From assembly GCA_947372575.1 (NCBI GenBank), contig CANBUF010000002.1:1-22255 (forward strand): a stretch of DNA of 22,255 nucleotides, in the 5' to 3' direction. Below, piece by piece: positions 7,091-13,966 of the stretch; the stretch's first letter is position 1; every line of letters starts with the position of its first letter. The DNA comes from Alcaligenaceae bacterium (lineage in GTDB: Bacteria; Pseudomonadota; Gammaproteobacteria; Burkholderiales; Burkholderiaceae). The notes below the pieces were generated by a model. It searched no databases. It was given only the letters and a program-made list of their open reading frames with translations, and had not been told where the DNA came from. Position numbers and translations under genes: made by a program.

Positions 7091-8662
7091 TTACTCGGGT
7101 CGGAACTCTTGAGCGAGCGTGTATTCGTCGGTACGTGGTGTGTACACGACACCCTTTTTGGTCGCCCAGGTATTAATCTGGTGATGAAGCGGTACCAGAC
7201 CCACATCCTTCATCGAAAGAATCGCAGCCTCTTGCAGCAAGGCTTCGCGCTTTGGATCGTCAATCGTGGACATGGCGTTCGCTAATACTGCGTCCATCTT
7301 TGGGTTTGAATAACGACCCCAGTTAAAACCACCGAGGCCCTTTTCAGGAACGTAAGTCGCAAGCAGCGGGCGCAACGCAGAAGACGACTCTCCTGTCGAA
7401 GCACCCCAGCCAAGCATCGTCATGGAGTATTCAAGTTTTGACGCATGGCCAAGGTAGACGCCCATTGGCATGGTAACAACCTTTGTCGTGATCCCTGCGC
7501 GCGTCAGCATTTGCGCAACAGTCTGCGCGATCTGATCGTCATTCACATAACGATTGTTCGGTGCATGTAATGTCAGATTGAAACCATTTGGGTAGCCAGC
7601 CTCAGCCAATAGCTTCTTAGCTCCTTCGAGGTCATATTTTTCGGGTGTCAGCGAAGGTACGTGCCCAAACATCGGGGCAGGAACCAGATTGCCGGTTGGC
7701 AGGGAGAGCCCTTCCATCACGCGTGTTTTGATGGCCTCGCGATCGATGGCTTTAGAAATTGCCTGGCGGACTTTCAAATCCTTGAAGGGATTTTTTTCGA
7801 GCACCTTGCCATCCTTATCTGTAGCAAAGGGTGTCTGGTCGTGCATTTGATCCAGATGGAAGAAAATAATCCGGTGCGAAGTCTTGGTCGAAGTCAAGAG
7901 CTTGGGATTTGCCTTGATTTTGGCAAAATCAGGTGTCGGGATGTTTTCGATTGCATCGACATCGCCCGCAAGCAAGGCTGCCAGACGAGTTGGGTCGTTA
8001 GGCAAGATTCGAAGTGTGACTTTTTCCCAGGCAGGTTTTTTGCCCCAGTAGGCATCGTTGCGAGCAAGCTCTACACGGTCACCACGCTTGAACTCAACAA
8101 ATTTGAACGGACCAGTACCAATATTGACCTTGCCTGCGTTGAAGTCTTCGGTCGTAGCATTGGCTGCCGCTTTGCTTGAAACAATATAGACCGTTGACAA
8201 ATCATTGGGCAACAAGGGATAAGGCGACGCTGTTTTGAAACGGATCGTGTGGTCGTCCACAATCTCGCTTGAAACAATTGCTTTGGTATAGACGGTGAAT
8301 GGGCCCGGGCTGTTTGGAATCTTGGCAACGCGGTCATAGCTGAACACAACATCAGCCGCGGTGAAGTCACTGCCGTCATGGAATTTCACACCCTTACGGA
8401 GTTTGAACTCCCAGGTGGTTGGATCAATCGTTGTCCAGGACTCTGCCAGATCTGGAATCAGTCTTGAGTCGGAGTCAAGCGTCACCAGCTTGTTGTAAAT
8501 GTGCTCTGCCACATCGTTATTAGGAAACAGATTCACATAATGTGGGTCCATGGAAGTGATATCGGCGCCCACGCCAATTTTCAGATCTGCGGCTTGCGAC
8601 GATGAAAAGGCTGCAAGAGCAATCGGGAGCAACAAAAGACGGGTGAGGCGACGTAGACGCAT
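7091..8662 (-). CDS. ABC transporter substrate-binding protein, family 5 (peptide/nickel type)
   Basis: A 523-residue periplasmic receptor. The start is placed at 8662, not at the upstream in-frame codon 8719. AGGAG lies seven bases before the ATG at 8662, and the protein then begins with a Sec signal peptide (MRLRRLTRLLLLPIALAAFS, cleavage near SSQAADLK). There is no lipobox, so it is soluble. Family-5 landmarks follow in order: ADITSMDPHY, LVTLDSDSRLIPDLAESW, FKLRKGVKFHDGSDFTAADV (the SBP_bac_5 signature) and a C-terminal PLHHQINTWATKKGV. Ligand cannot be read; dipeptide, glutathione-like or acylated peptide substrates are all possible. It is the first gene of the importer operon and is probably made in excess over the other subunits. 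Confidence 0.92.
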   Translation of the reverse strand: MRLRRLTRLLLLPIALAAFSSSQAADLKIGVGADITSMDPHYVNLFPNNDVAEHIYNKLVTLDSDSRLIPDLAESWTTIDPTTWEFKLRKGVKFHDGSDFTAADVVFSYDRVAKIPNSPGPFTVYTKAIVSSEIVDDHTIRFKTASPYPLLPNDLSTVYIVSSKAAANATTEDFNAGKVNIGTGPFKFVEFKRGDRVELARNDAYWGKKPAWEKVTLRILPNDPTRLAALLAGDVDAIENIPTPDFAKIKANPKLLTSTKTSHRIIFFHLDQMHDQTPFATDKDGKVLEKNPFKDLKVRQAISKAIDREAIKTRVMEGLSLPTGNLVPAPMFGHVPSLTPEKYDLEGAKKLLAEAGYPNGFNLTLHAPNNRYVNDDQIAQTVAQMLTRAGITTKVVTMPMGVYLGHASKLEYSMTMLGWGASTGESSSALRPLLATYVPEKGLGGFNWGRYSNPKMDAVLANAMSTIDDPKREALLQEAAILSMKDVGLVPLHHQINTWATKKGVVYTPRTDEYTLAQEFRPE

Positions 8663-8688
8663 GCTTGACTCCTGTGTAAGGTTGAACG

Positions 8689-8729
8689 ATTCTATCTGAA
8701 ATGGCCAGGATTTAGTCAATTCAGGCCAT
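8689..8729 (-). promoter_or_regulatory. Candidate promoter and operator for the importer operon
   Basis: On the minus strand TTGACT (8714-8719) and TAGAAT (8689-8694) resemble -35 and -10 boxes, but the 19-bp spacer is longer than optimal. An inverted repeat ATGGCC (8701-8706) / GGCCAT (8724-8729) brackets the -35 box. It would be well placed for a repressor or activator that could also affect the divergent SDR gene. Read by eye; moderate to low certainty. Confidence 0.35.
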
Positions 8730-8764
8730 ACTCTTTTAAAACATCAATAATCGGAGACAACAAA

Positions 8765-9538
8765 ATGAATCTTTACTTAGCCAATCGTGTCGCCCTGGTC
8801 ACTGGCGGCTCACAGGGCATTGGCAAAGCCATTGCAGCCAAACTCGCTGAAGAAGGCGCCTCGGTGGTGATCGCTGCTCGTGGTCGTGAATTACTGGACC
8901 AGGTGGTCAGCGAAATCCGCTCAACCGGGGGCAAAGTCCATGGCGTAGTGGCTGACGTCAGCAAAGATGAAGACTGCACCCGGCTCATCCAAGAAACCAT
9001 CCTGGCGTTTGGCAAAATTGATATCTTGATCAACAACGCAGGCACCTCTGCCACCGGCGAATTCGAAGCGGCCACCGATGAAATCTGGCAGGCAGACTTT
9101 GATCTCAAGCTGTTTGCTGCGATCCGCTTGTCACGCCTTGCCATCCCGGAGATGAAAAAGCATCAATGGGGACGCATCATCAACGTAACCAATATAGGCG
9201 CCAAGCAGCCCGCAGCTAAATCCATGCCCACAACCGTCACGCGCGCAGCGGGCCTTGCACTGACCAAAGCACTGTCAAAAGAATATGCACCACACAACAT
9301 TCTGGTCAACAGCATCTGTATCGGTTTGATCAAGGCCGGACAACATGAGAAAAAGGCTGCAAAGGCTGGCGTAGAAATTGAACAACTCTACGAAACGATG
9401 GGTAAGAACGTCCCGCTTGGTCGCGTAGGACGCGCAGAGGAAGTCGCCAACGTCGCAGCGTTCCTGGCCTCCGAAGCTGCCAGCTACGTCACCGGCAGCA
9501 GTATCAACCTAGATGGTGGGACCTCAGCGGTCATGTAA
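8765..9538 (+). CDS. Short-chain dehydrogenase/reductase-fold protein with replaced catalytic residues
   Basis: A 257-residue classical-SDR Rossmann protein. The nucleotide-binding TGGSQGIG (13-20), the adenine-ring site ADVS (63-66), the NNAG motif (90-93) and the C-terminal SSINLDGG are all intact, so NAD(P) binding is likely. The catalytic tetrad is not. By alignment with FabG-type SDRs, the active-site Ser position is Asn143, the Tyr position (13 later) is Thr156, the Lys position is Arg160, and the helix-4 Asn position is about Asp113. The usual AYSASKAAL region reads PTTVTRAAG. It may be a cofactor-binding non-enzyme or use a different chemistry. The start has GGAGA eight to nine bases upstream. 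It is divergent from the ABC importer operon and convergent with tonB, 17 bp apart. Confidence 0.88.
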   Translation: MNLYLANRVALVTGGSQGIGKAIAAKLAEEGASVVIAARGRELLDQVVSEIRSTGGKVHGVVADVSKDEDCTRLIQETILAFGKIDILINNAGTSATGEFEAATDEIWQADFDLKLFAAIRLSRLAIPEMKKHQWGRIINVTNIGAKQPAAKSMPTTVTRAAGLALTKALSKEYAPHNILVNSICIGLIKAGQHEKKAAKAGVEIEQLYETMGKNVPLGRVGRAEEVANVAAFLASEAASYVTGSSINLDGGTSAVM

Positions 9539-9555
9539 AGAGAGCTTTGTAGATT

Positions 9556-10611
9556 TCAACGGTTTTTTAATTCGAAAGACACAACCACCCGAATCCATTG
9601 CGGACTCAGTTTGCCGCCTTTGGTGCCGGGTGCGTATTGCCAGTTCCTGATTGCCTCAAGTGCAGAAGCATCGAGCGAGGGGACGCCGCTGGTCGCATTC
9701 AATGCCGTGCGCCCGACTTTGCCATCAGACAACACCTCGATATCGACCGTCACGCGCCCTTCCTGACGGGCCCGAAACGCCTCTCTTGGATAAGGGGGCT
9801 TTGGACTACTCAGGATAGCGGGCAGTCGATCCGCTCCCATACCCGCTGTCACTGCACTGGCTGAATCAGCCTTGCCCTCGCCTGACTGTAAGGATGCAGA
9901 GGGCTCTGACTGCTTGGATGGCAGTTTGTTGGAGGACGTCGATGCGACTGCTGTTGGCGTGGCGGTTTTGGGGGGAACGGGTGTTGCTTTAGGTACGACG
10001 GGTGCTGCTTTAGAAACGACGGGTTTTGCTTGAGGAGCGACAGGAGTTGCTTTTGGAACAACGGGCTTTGCTTGCGGAGCGACTGTTGTTAATTGTGGAG
10101 GTTCGCTTTTGTCAGCAACAGCATCTGCCTTGTTTTCTGAAGCAGGCTCGTTCACAGTCGCGGGATCGATTGATGAATAGGGGTCCAGTTCGCGTGGGAC
10201 TGCGGACGTTGAAATGCGGGCCTTCTCAGGCTGAGGCTGAGGCTGAGGCTGAGCTGGCTCTGGCTTCGCAGTTGGCGTTTGCGTTAGCGTGTCTGGCCTG
10301 GCCACGTCCTGCGCCGCGTTGACTTGTACTCCTGTGTCCTGCTGCGTCAAGGCTGTCGGCATGGCACCTCCATCCTGTGCACCACTGGACACAAGCTCAA
10401 TGACCATCACAGCCTCCTCGTCGGAGACATGCCAGACTGAACACCACAACACCGCCACAAGCGCCGCGTGGATCAAGACGACAGCAAGGACCCACCTCAG
10501 CCACTGACGAGGCCGATGACGCAAATAATATTGGGCATGGTGATACGACTGCTCCGAATCGGCTACAGAATAGGCATGGCTAAGCTGACCCTCTAAGCGC
10601 TTCCCATCCAT
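9556..10611 (-). CDS. tonB: TonB family energy transducer
   Basis: A 351-residue protein that couples proton-motive force to outer-membrane receptors. Layout: a cytosolic tail (1-36); one membrane anchor (about 37-60) containing the conserved transmembrane His (VLIHAALVA); and a long Pro/Ala/Lys periplasmic spacer (about 100-235). The C-terminal TonB domain (about 268-350) shows PPYPREAFRARQEGRVTV and ASGV-like/WQYAPGT segments. The spacer includes a run of PVVPKATP/PVAPQAKP units and a PQPQPQP stretch, the latter encoded by four AGGCTG hexamers (10228-10251). No exbB/exbD is adjacent. It could energise the TonB-dependent receptor at 14555-16807, but nothing in the sequence proves that pairing. 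Confidence 0.93.
   Translation of the reverse strand: MDGKRLEGQLSHAYSVADSEQSYHHAQYYLRHRPRQWLRWVLAVVLIHAALVAVLWCSVWHVSDEEAVMVIELVSSGAQDGGAMPTALTQQDTGVQVNAAQDVARPDTLTQTPTAKPEPAQPQPQPQPEKARISTSAVPRELDPYSSIDPATVNEPASENKADAVADKSEPPQLTTVAPQAKPVVPKATPVAPQAKPVVSKAAPVVPKATPVPPKTATPTAVASTSSNKLPSKQSEPSASLQSGEGKADSASAVTAGMGADRLPAILSSPKPPYPREAFRARQEGRVTVDIEVLSDGKVGRTALNATSGVPSLDASALEAIRNWQYAPGTKGGKLSPQWIRVVVSFELKNR
9967..10080 (-). repeat. Degenerate Pro/Lys repeat region in the TonB spacer
   Basis: Residues about 178-215 repeat an 8-residue theme (AKPVVPKA, TPVAPQAK, PVVSKAAP, TPVPPK) with matching DNA similarity (gttgctttaggtacgacgggt-like units on the plus strand). Such X-Pro/Lys-Pro spacers give TonB its periplasmic reach. 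Length variation between strains is expected here. Confidence 0.75.
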
Positions 10612-10791
10612 TCTTTTTCTGGTTCCCGTAAATTCGTTTCAATGCGCAGCGCTGATTTTAGCCGGCAGCACTGTTAACGTGCATTTTTCATACACATTTT
10701 GTGGTCTCACGATACAAGAAAACCCCTGGCAAGCTATATATCGTGAGCAAATCACTTGTAGAATCGTTTACAACTATAAAAAAATCATCAA

Positions 10792-10821
10792 CGCTAAATT
10801 CACTTTCTTTGTGAATTAGCG
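10792..10821. promoter_or_regulatory. Inverted repeat upstream of the HAD gene
   Basis: CGCTAAATTCAC (10792-10803) and GTGAATTAGCG (10811-10821) form an 11-bp imperfect palindrome (one bulged A) around TTTCTTT. It lies 35 bp before the HAD start in the 244-bp tonB/HAD divergent spacer. Neither strand shows a proper T-run directly after it, and no gene ends here, so an operator or 5'-UTR hairpin is more plausible than a terminator. The rest of the spacer (10612-10791) is AT-rich, with no site I can name. Confidence 0.5.
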
Positions 10822-10855
10822 CAGACAAAATCCACTAGTTCGAGGCCCGACACCC

Positions 10856-11587
10856 ATGCTGAACGCAAACTACTTACTCACTACAACAGTCAAAGCAATG
10901 GTGTTCGACACCTTCGGCTCGGTTGTCGACTGGCGTGGCAGCATCATTCGTGACCTCACACGCTGGGGAAACGAAAATGGCTTTGCCGCAGACTGGGCAG
11001 CGTTTGCTGACAAATGGCGGGGCATGTATCAACCCTCTATGGAACAAGTGCGCAATGGTCAGCGTCCCTGGACCATTCTCGATGTTTTGCATCGTGAGTC
11101 CCTCGACGTGCTGATCGAAGAGTTTGGTTTACAAGCCATGACCGAAGCACAGCGTGTATATGTCAACTGTGTCTGGCATCGGCTTGATGGCTGGCCCGAT
11201 TCGGTAGGCGGACTCAGTAGACTCAAAAGCAAGTACATCATCGCCCCCCTCTCCAATGGCAATGTATCGCTCCTGACTGATATTGCAAAATACACAGGCC
11301 TACCCTGGGATTTGAATCTGTCGACGGAAATTTTTCATTGCTACAAGCCGCAACCACAATCCTACCTGGGTGTCTGTGCCATCCTGCAGCTCGAGCCTGG
11401 CGAAGTGATGATGTGCGCAGCACATAACGATGATCTGCTTGCAGCACGCAAAGCTGGCCTGAAAACGGCATTCTGGCCCAGGCCTAACGAATATGGGCCA
11501 CATCAGACTAAAAACCTGACCGCTTCAGAGCCCTGGGATATCGTCGCTACGGATATTCGTGACCTCGCACGCCAAATGGGTGTCTAA
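10856..11587 (+). CDS. HAD superfamily hydrolase, haloacid dehalogenase type II-like
   Basis: A 243-residue cytosolic HAD protein. Motif I is VFDTFGSVVDW with nucleophile Asp18; motif II is APLSNGN; motif III Lys is in CYKPQPQSY, with the Tyr six residues later as in L-2-haloacid dehalogenases. Motif IV is AAHNDDLLAARKAG. In characterised dehalogenases the last motif reads SSNxWD; here it is AHNDD, so the halide-binding Asn is replaced by His. The dehalogenase name is therefore only a family label, and a phosphatase or other activity is possible. GAGG lies ten bases before the ATG. Monocistronic, divergent from tonB and convergent with the kinase. Confidence 0.85.
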   Translation: MLNANYLLTTTVKAMVFDTFGSVVDWRGSIIRDLTRWGNENGFAADWAAFADKWRGMYQPSMEQVRNGQRPWTILDVLHRESLDVLIEEFGLQAMTEAQRVYVNCVWHRLDGWPDSVGGLSRLKSKYIIAPLSNGNVSLLTDIAKYTGLPWDLNLSTEIFHCYKPQPQSYLGVCAILQLEPGEVMMCAAHNDDLLAARKAGLKTAFWPRPNEYGPHQTKNLTASEPWDIVATDIRDLARQMGV

Positions 11588-11615
11588 AAACGCAGACAGT
11601 TTTTGAGTCTGTCTG
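11586..11615 (-). terminator. Rho-independent terminator for the kinase transcript
   Basis: On the minus strand CAGACAG-(9-base loop)-CTGTCTG is followed by CG and TTTTTA. The stem arms are 11593-11599 and 11609-11615, and the T-run lies at 11586-11590. It sits about 105 bp past the kinase stop and overlaps the last bases of the convergent HAD gene. No T-run follows on the plus strand, so it should act only on the kinase transcript. Confidence 0.65.
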
Positions 11616-11635
11616 GCAATCACCATGGCGCGATA

Positions 11636-11720
11636 ATCGTCCAGTGATTCATCGACTAGTGATTCATCGTCTAGTGATTCATCTCTCAATGATTCATCGC
11701 CCAGTGACTGATCGTCCAGT
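11636..11720. repeat. 15-bp tandem repeat, 5.7 copies, directly after the kinase stop
   Basis: Units atcgtccagtgattc, atcgactagtgattc, atcgtctagtgattc, atctctcaatgattc and atcgcccagtgactg, then a partial atcgtccagt, follow one another without gaps (11636, 11651, 11666, 11681, 11696, 11711). Read on the minus strand in the kinase frame, but after its stop codon, they encode acidic pentapeptides (DESLD, DESLV, DESLR, GDESL). The last unit runs into the kinase stop at 11720-11722. Confidence 0.93.
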
Positions 11721-13138
11721 TATATCCTTACGATATGAACGCTGCAGGGAGCTTCTTCGACGATCTTGGTCATCGAGGTTCTCCAGGGAGTGACCTTGTT
11801 CGGTATTTTATGCGCTGCGCCAATCAGGATCAGACTCGCCGAATTATCCTGCGCGAACTCAACGATACGCGAGGCAGGATCCATGGCCTCCAGAACATGG
11901 CAAGACAAGCGTTCGGGCGGCAAACCTAACGGTTTGGCCCAAGCCATGAGTTGTATCAGATGACTACGCACGATTCCGCTGGCTGAGTCGGACTCTTTCC
12001 TCCCTTCAATCGCAGGGGTCCCTGAAATCGTGCTCAAACAGACCAGCCGACTTTCGGGACTCTCCAAAAGCAACTGGCGCGCCGCTGCTTGCATGCGGTC
12101 ACGCAACACCATGTCTGTCTGTCGGGTATCAATCGCAGCAATGATGAGCGGGACGTTTTCGTAACCCACACTCGGATCAAGACAGGGTGACGGCAGATAG
12201 CCTGCCGCCTTCCACCAGCGCTTGAGATGTTTAAAGAAACCCAGCGACTTCACACGTTCAGCGCGCTCCGTCAGCTTGACACTGTCTGGTTCGCGCAAAC
12301 ACTGCCGCAGTCGGGTTGCACTCTGGTAGCGGTCGGCGGCTCTGGACTCCAGGCATCTTAAAATCACTTCCTGCAACCAGGGTGGCGTGTCGGGCCTGAG
12401 CGCACGCGGCGGCAAAGGCTCTGCCCATAACCGTTTGCGCAAGCCCCCCATTGACTGCGGATTACCAAATGGAAATTCACCCGTCAGCAATTGATACATG
12501 ATCGCACCGATAGAAAAAATATCGCTGCGACTATCTTCTCTGACCCCCATGATCTGTTCCGGTGAAACGTAGGGTGCAGATCCCACCCCCTTGCGCATTT
12601 TTTCAGCCAGCAGATCAGGGAAATGCGCATGATGCGCCAGACCGAAATCAACGAGCGTCAAGTTGCCCGATGAGTCCAACAAAATATTTTCTGGTTTCAA
12701 ATCAAGATGAATAACGTCCTGTGCATGCAAAGACTGCACGGCCTGTGCGAGCGCAGCACCCACACGGATGACTTCCCCGAAGGGAAATTGTTTTCCCGCC
12801 TCAAGCTGGTCCTCCAGCGGGGCGCCCTCAACTCTCTGCATTGCAATATAAGGATGCGTCGATAAGTTACCCGCCCCCAGGAACTTCGGAACAAATGGGC
12901 TATCGAGTGCGCGCAAGATATTCAGTTCAGTCTCAAAACCGATCAGACTTTCTACAGGCTGATTGCGTCCGACCCTGGGAATTTTTAACAGGATAGGCGT
13001 ATCAAGCCCTTCTTTTGTTGCAGAGTACAGGACGGCCATTCCACCACGGTGCACCTGGTCACCCAGCACAAAACCATCAATGATGTTGCCTGGCTGAAAC
13101 ACCTCATCAACAGCTTGAATCACAGGGAAATGACTCAT
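11720..13138 (-). CDS. Serine/threonine protein kinase fused to a C-terminal USP-like domain
   Basis: A 472-residue cytosolic protein. Residues about 22-285 are a Hanks-type kinase: glycine loop VHRGGMAVLYSA (29-40), VAIK-type Lys52, catalytic loop HLDLKPEN (144-151; Asp146, Asn151), DFG at 164-166, APYVSPEQ (188-195) and SDIFSIG. The catalytic loop is HLD, not HRD, a 'non-RD' form that usually does not rely on activation-loop phosphorylation. After a basic linker (about 296-315), residues about 328-472 have the alternating strand/helix pattern of a UspA domain (VPLIIAAIDTRQ at the start, LILIGAAHK and APCSVHIVRI at the end). Its GX2GX9G(S/T) ATP motif is degraded. There is no membrane segment. 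The phosphoesterase gene ends 18 bp upstream in the same operon. Confidence 0.9.
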   Translation of the reverse strand: MSHFPVIQAVDEVFQPGNIIDGFVLGDQVHRGGMAVLYSATKEGLDTPILLKIPRVGRNQPVESLIGFETELNILRALDSPFVPKFLGAGNLSTHPYIAMQRVEGAPLEDQLEAGKQFPFGEVIRVGAALAQAVQSLHAQDVIHLDLKPENILLDSSGNLTLVDFGLAHHAHFPDLLAEKMRKGVGSAPYVSPEQIMGVREDSRSDIFSIGAIMYQLLTGEFPFGNPQSMGGLRKRLWAEPLPPRALRPDTPPWLQEVILRCLESRAADRYQSATRLRQCLREPDSVKLTERAERVKSLGFFKHLKRWWKAAGYLPSPCLDPSVGYENVPLIIAAIDTRQTDMVLRDRMQAAARQLLLESPESRLVCLSTISGTPAIEGRKESDSASGIVRSHLIQLMAWAKPLGLPPERLSCHVLEAMDPASRIVEFAQDNSASLILIGAAHKIPNKVTPWRTSMTKIVEEAPCSVHIVRI

Positions 13139-13156
13139 GGGAATGTTCCAGAGGAA

Positions 13157-13903
13157 TTACTGCGCGGTAATAAGGCGTTCGGCAAGGCTTTCGGGCAAAC
13201 CCGCCTCACGTACTTTTTGAGCGGCCGTGTAATAGTCATAGGCCACCCTCTGGAAACTCAATGTTTGTGCGGCCTGATCAAAAATCGCAAAACACGCTTG
13301 CGGCAAGCCATCCCTGGGTTGTCCCACCGAGCCAACAACTCCCACCCAGCGACGGTGGTTGGGGACAGGGACTTCACGCCCAGGGTGCGGGGCAAAGCGT
13401 CTGAGCTTGCCGATTTCGGTCTGATAGAACAGCATCGGATCATGCACATGACCGACAAAGGTATAGATTTGTTCAGAATGTTCGGCACACTGCCAGGCCG
13501 TGACATCATTATTGACGTAACGCCAGCTTTCGGGCTGATAAGCCGAGGCATGCACATAGCAGGCGTCATCTTCATTCATTAACAAGGGCAGCCGGGAGAG
13601 AAAATCAACATGTTCTGCACTGAGCTGCTTGCGGCTCCATTCAATCGCAGCCCAGGCAACCGGATTCATCAACCTGCTGTGATCGGTAAAAATAGCCTGA
13701 TCATGGTTGCCCATGACCGCAATGGCCTGGCCGCTATGCACCAGCTCAGCAACGCGATCGACCACCGCGCAGGGGTCAGCGTTATAACCAACCAGATCGC
13801 CTAAAAACACCATTCGGGTGACACCAAGCTCACGGGCACGCGCCATACAGGCCTCGAAGGCTTCCAGATTACTGTGAAGATCGGCAAACAATCCAATTCG
13901 CAT
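13157..13903 (-). CDS. Metallophosphoesterase (calcineurin-like, COG0639 type)
   Basis: A 248-residue protein from the ATG at 13903. GGAG lies eight bases before this ATG but only two before the in-frame ATG at 13909, which argues for the shorter form. All metal-site motifs of the calcineurin-like fold are present: DLHSN, GDLVGY, GNHD, a VHAS histidine and GHVHD. The C-terminal GSVGQPRDG and RVAYDYYTAA are typical of small bacterial phosphodiesterase/phosphatase-like members. It is encoded directly upstream of the kinase on the same strand, so it may be a protein phosphatase or a nucleotide phosphoesterase opposing or tuning the kinase. That pairing is inferred from position only. Confidence 0.9.
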   Translation of the reverse strand: MRIGLFADLHSNLEAFEACMARARELGVTRMVFLGDLVGYNADPCAVVDRVAELVHSGQAIAVMGNHDQAIFTDHSRLMNPVAWAAIEWSRKQLSAEHVDFLSRLPLLMNEDDACYVHASAYQPESWRYVNNDVTAWQCAEHSEQIYTFVGHVHDPMLFYQTEIGKLRRFAPHPGREVPVPNHRRWVGVVGSVGQPRDGLPQACFAIFDQAAQTLSFQRVAYDYYTAAQKVREAGLPESLAERLITAQ

Positions 13904-13966
13904 ATTCATATCTCCATCATAGGACAGCTTGGACGGGCTTCCTACTTTAAATGATAAAATTTTGTG

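Noticed and set aside
8663..8719. Longer start for the ABC binding protein
   Set aside because: The 19 extra residues would precede a normal signal peptide, and AGGAG is correctly spaced only for the ATG at 8662.
10792..10821. Intrinsic terminator
   Set aside because: No gene ends nearby on either strand, and the minus-strand T-run starts about eight bases after the stem, with no upstream transcript to stop.
11636..11720. CRISPR or direct-repeat attachment site
   Set aside because: 15-bp units without spacers and with no adjacent cas, integrase or transposase gene; a simple tandem repeat.
13951..13963. Earlier ATG (13951) as start of the DUF2946 gene
   Set aside because: It is out of frame; an in-frame TAA at 13955-13957 blocks any start upstream of 13964.
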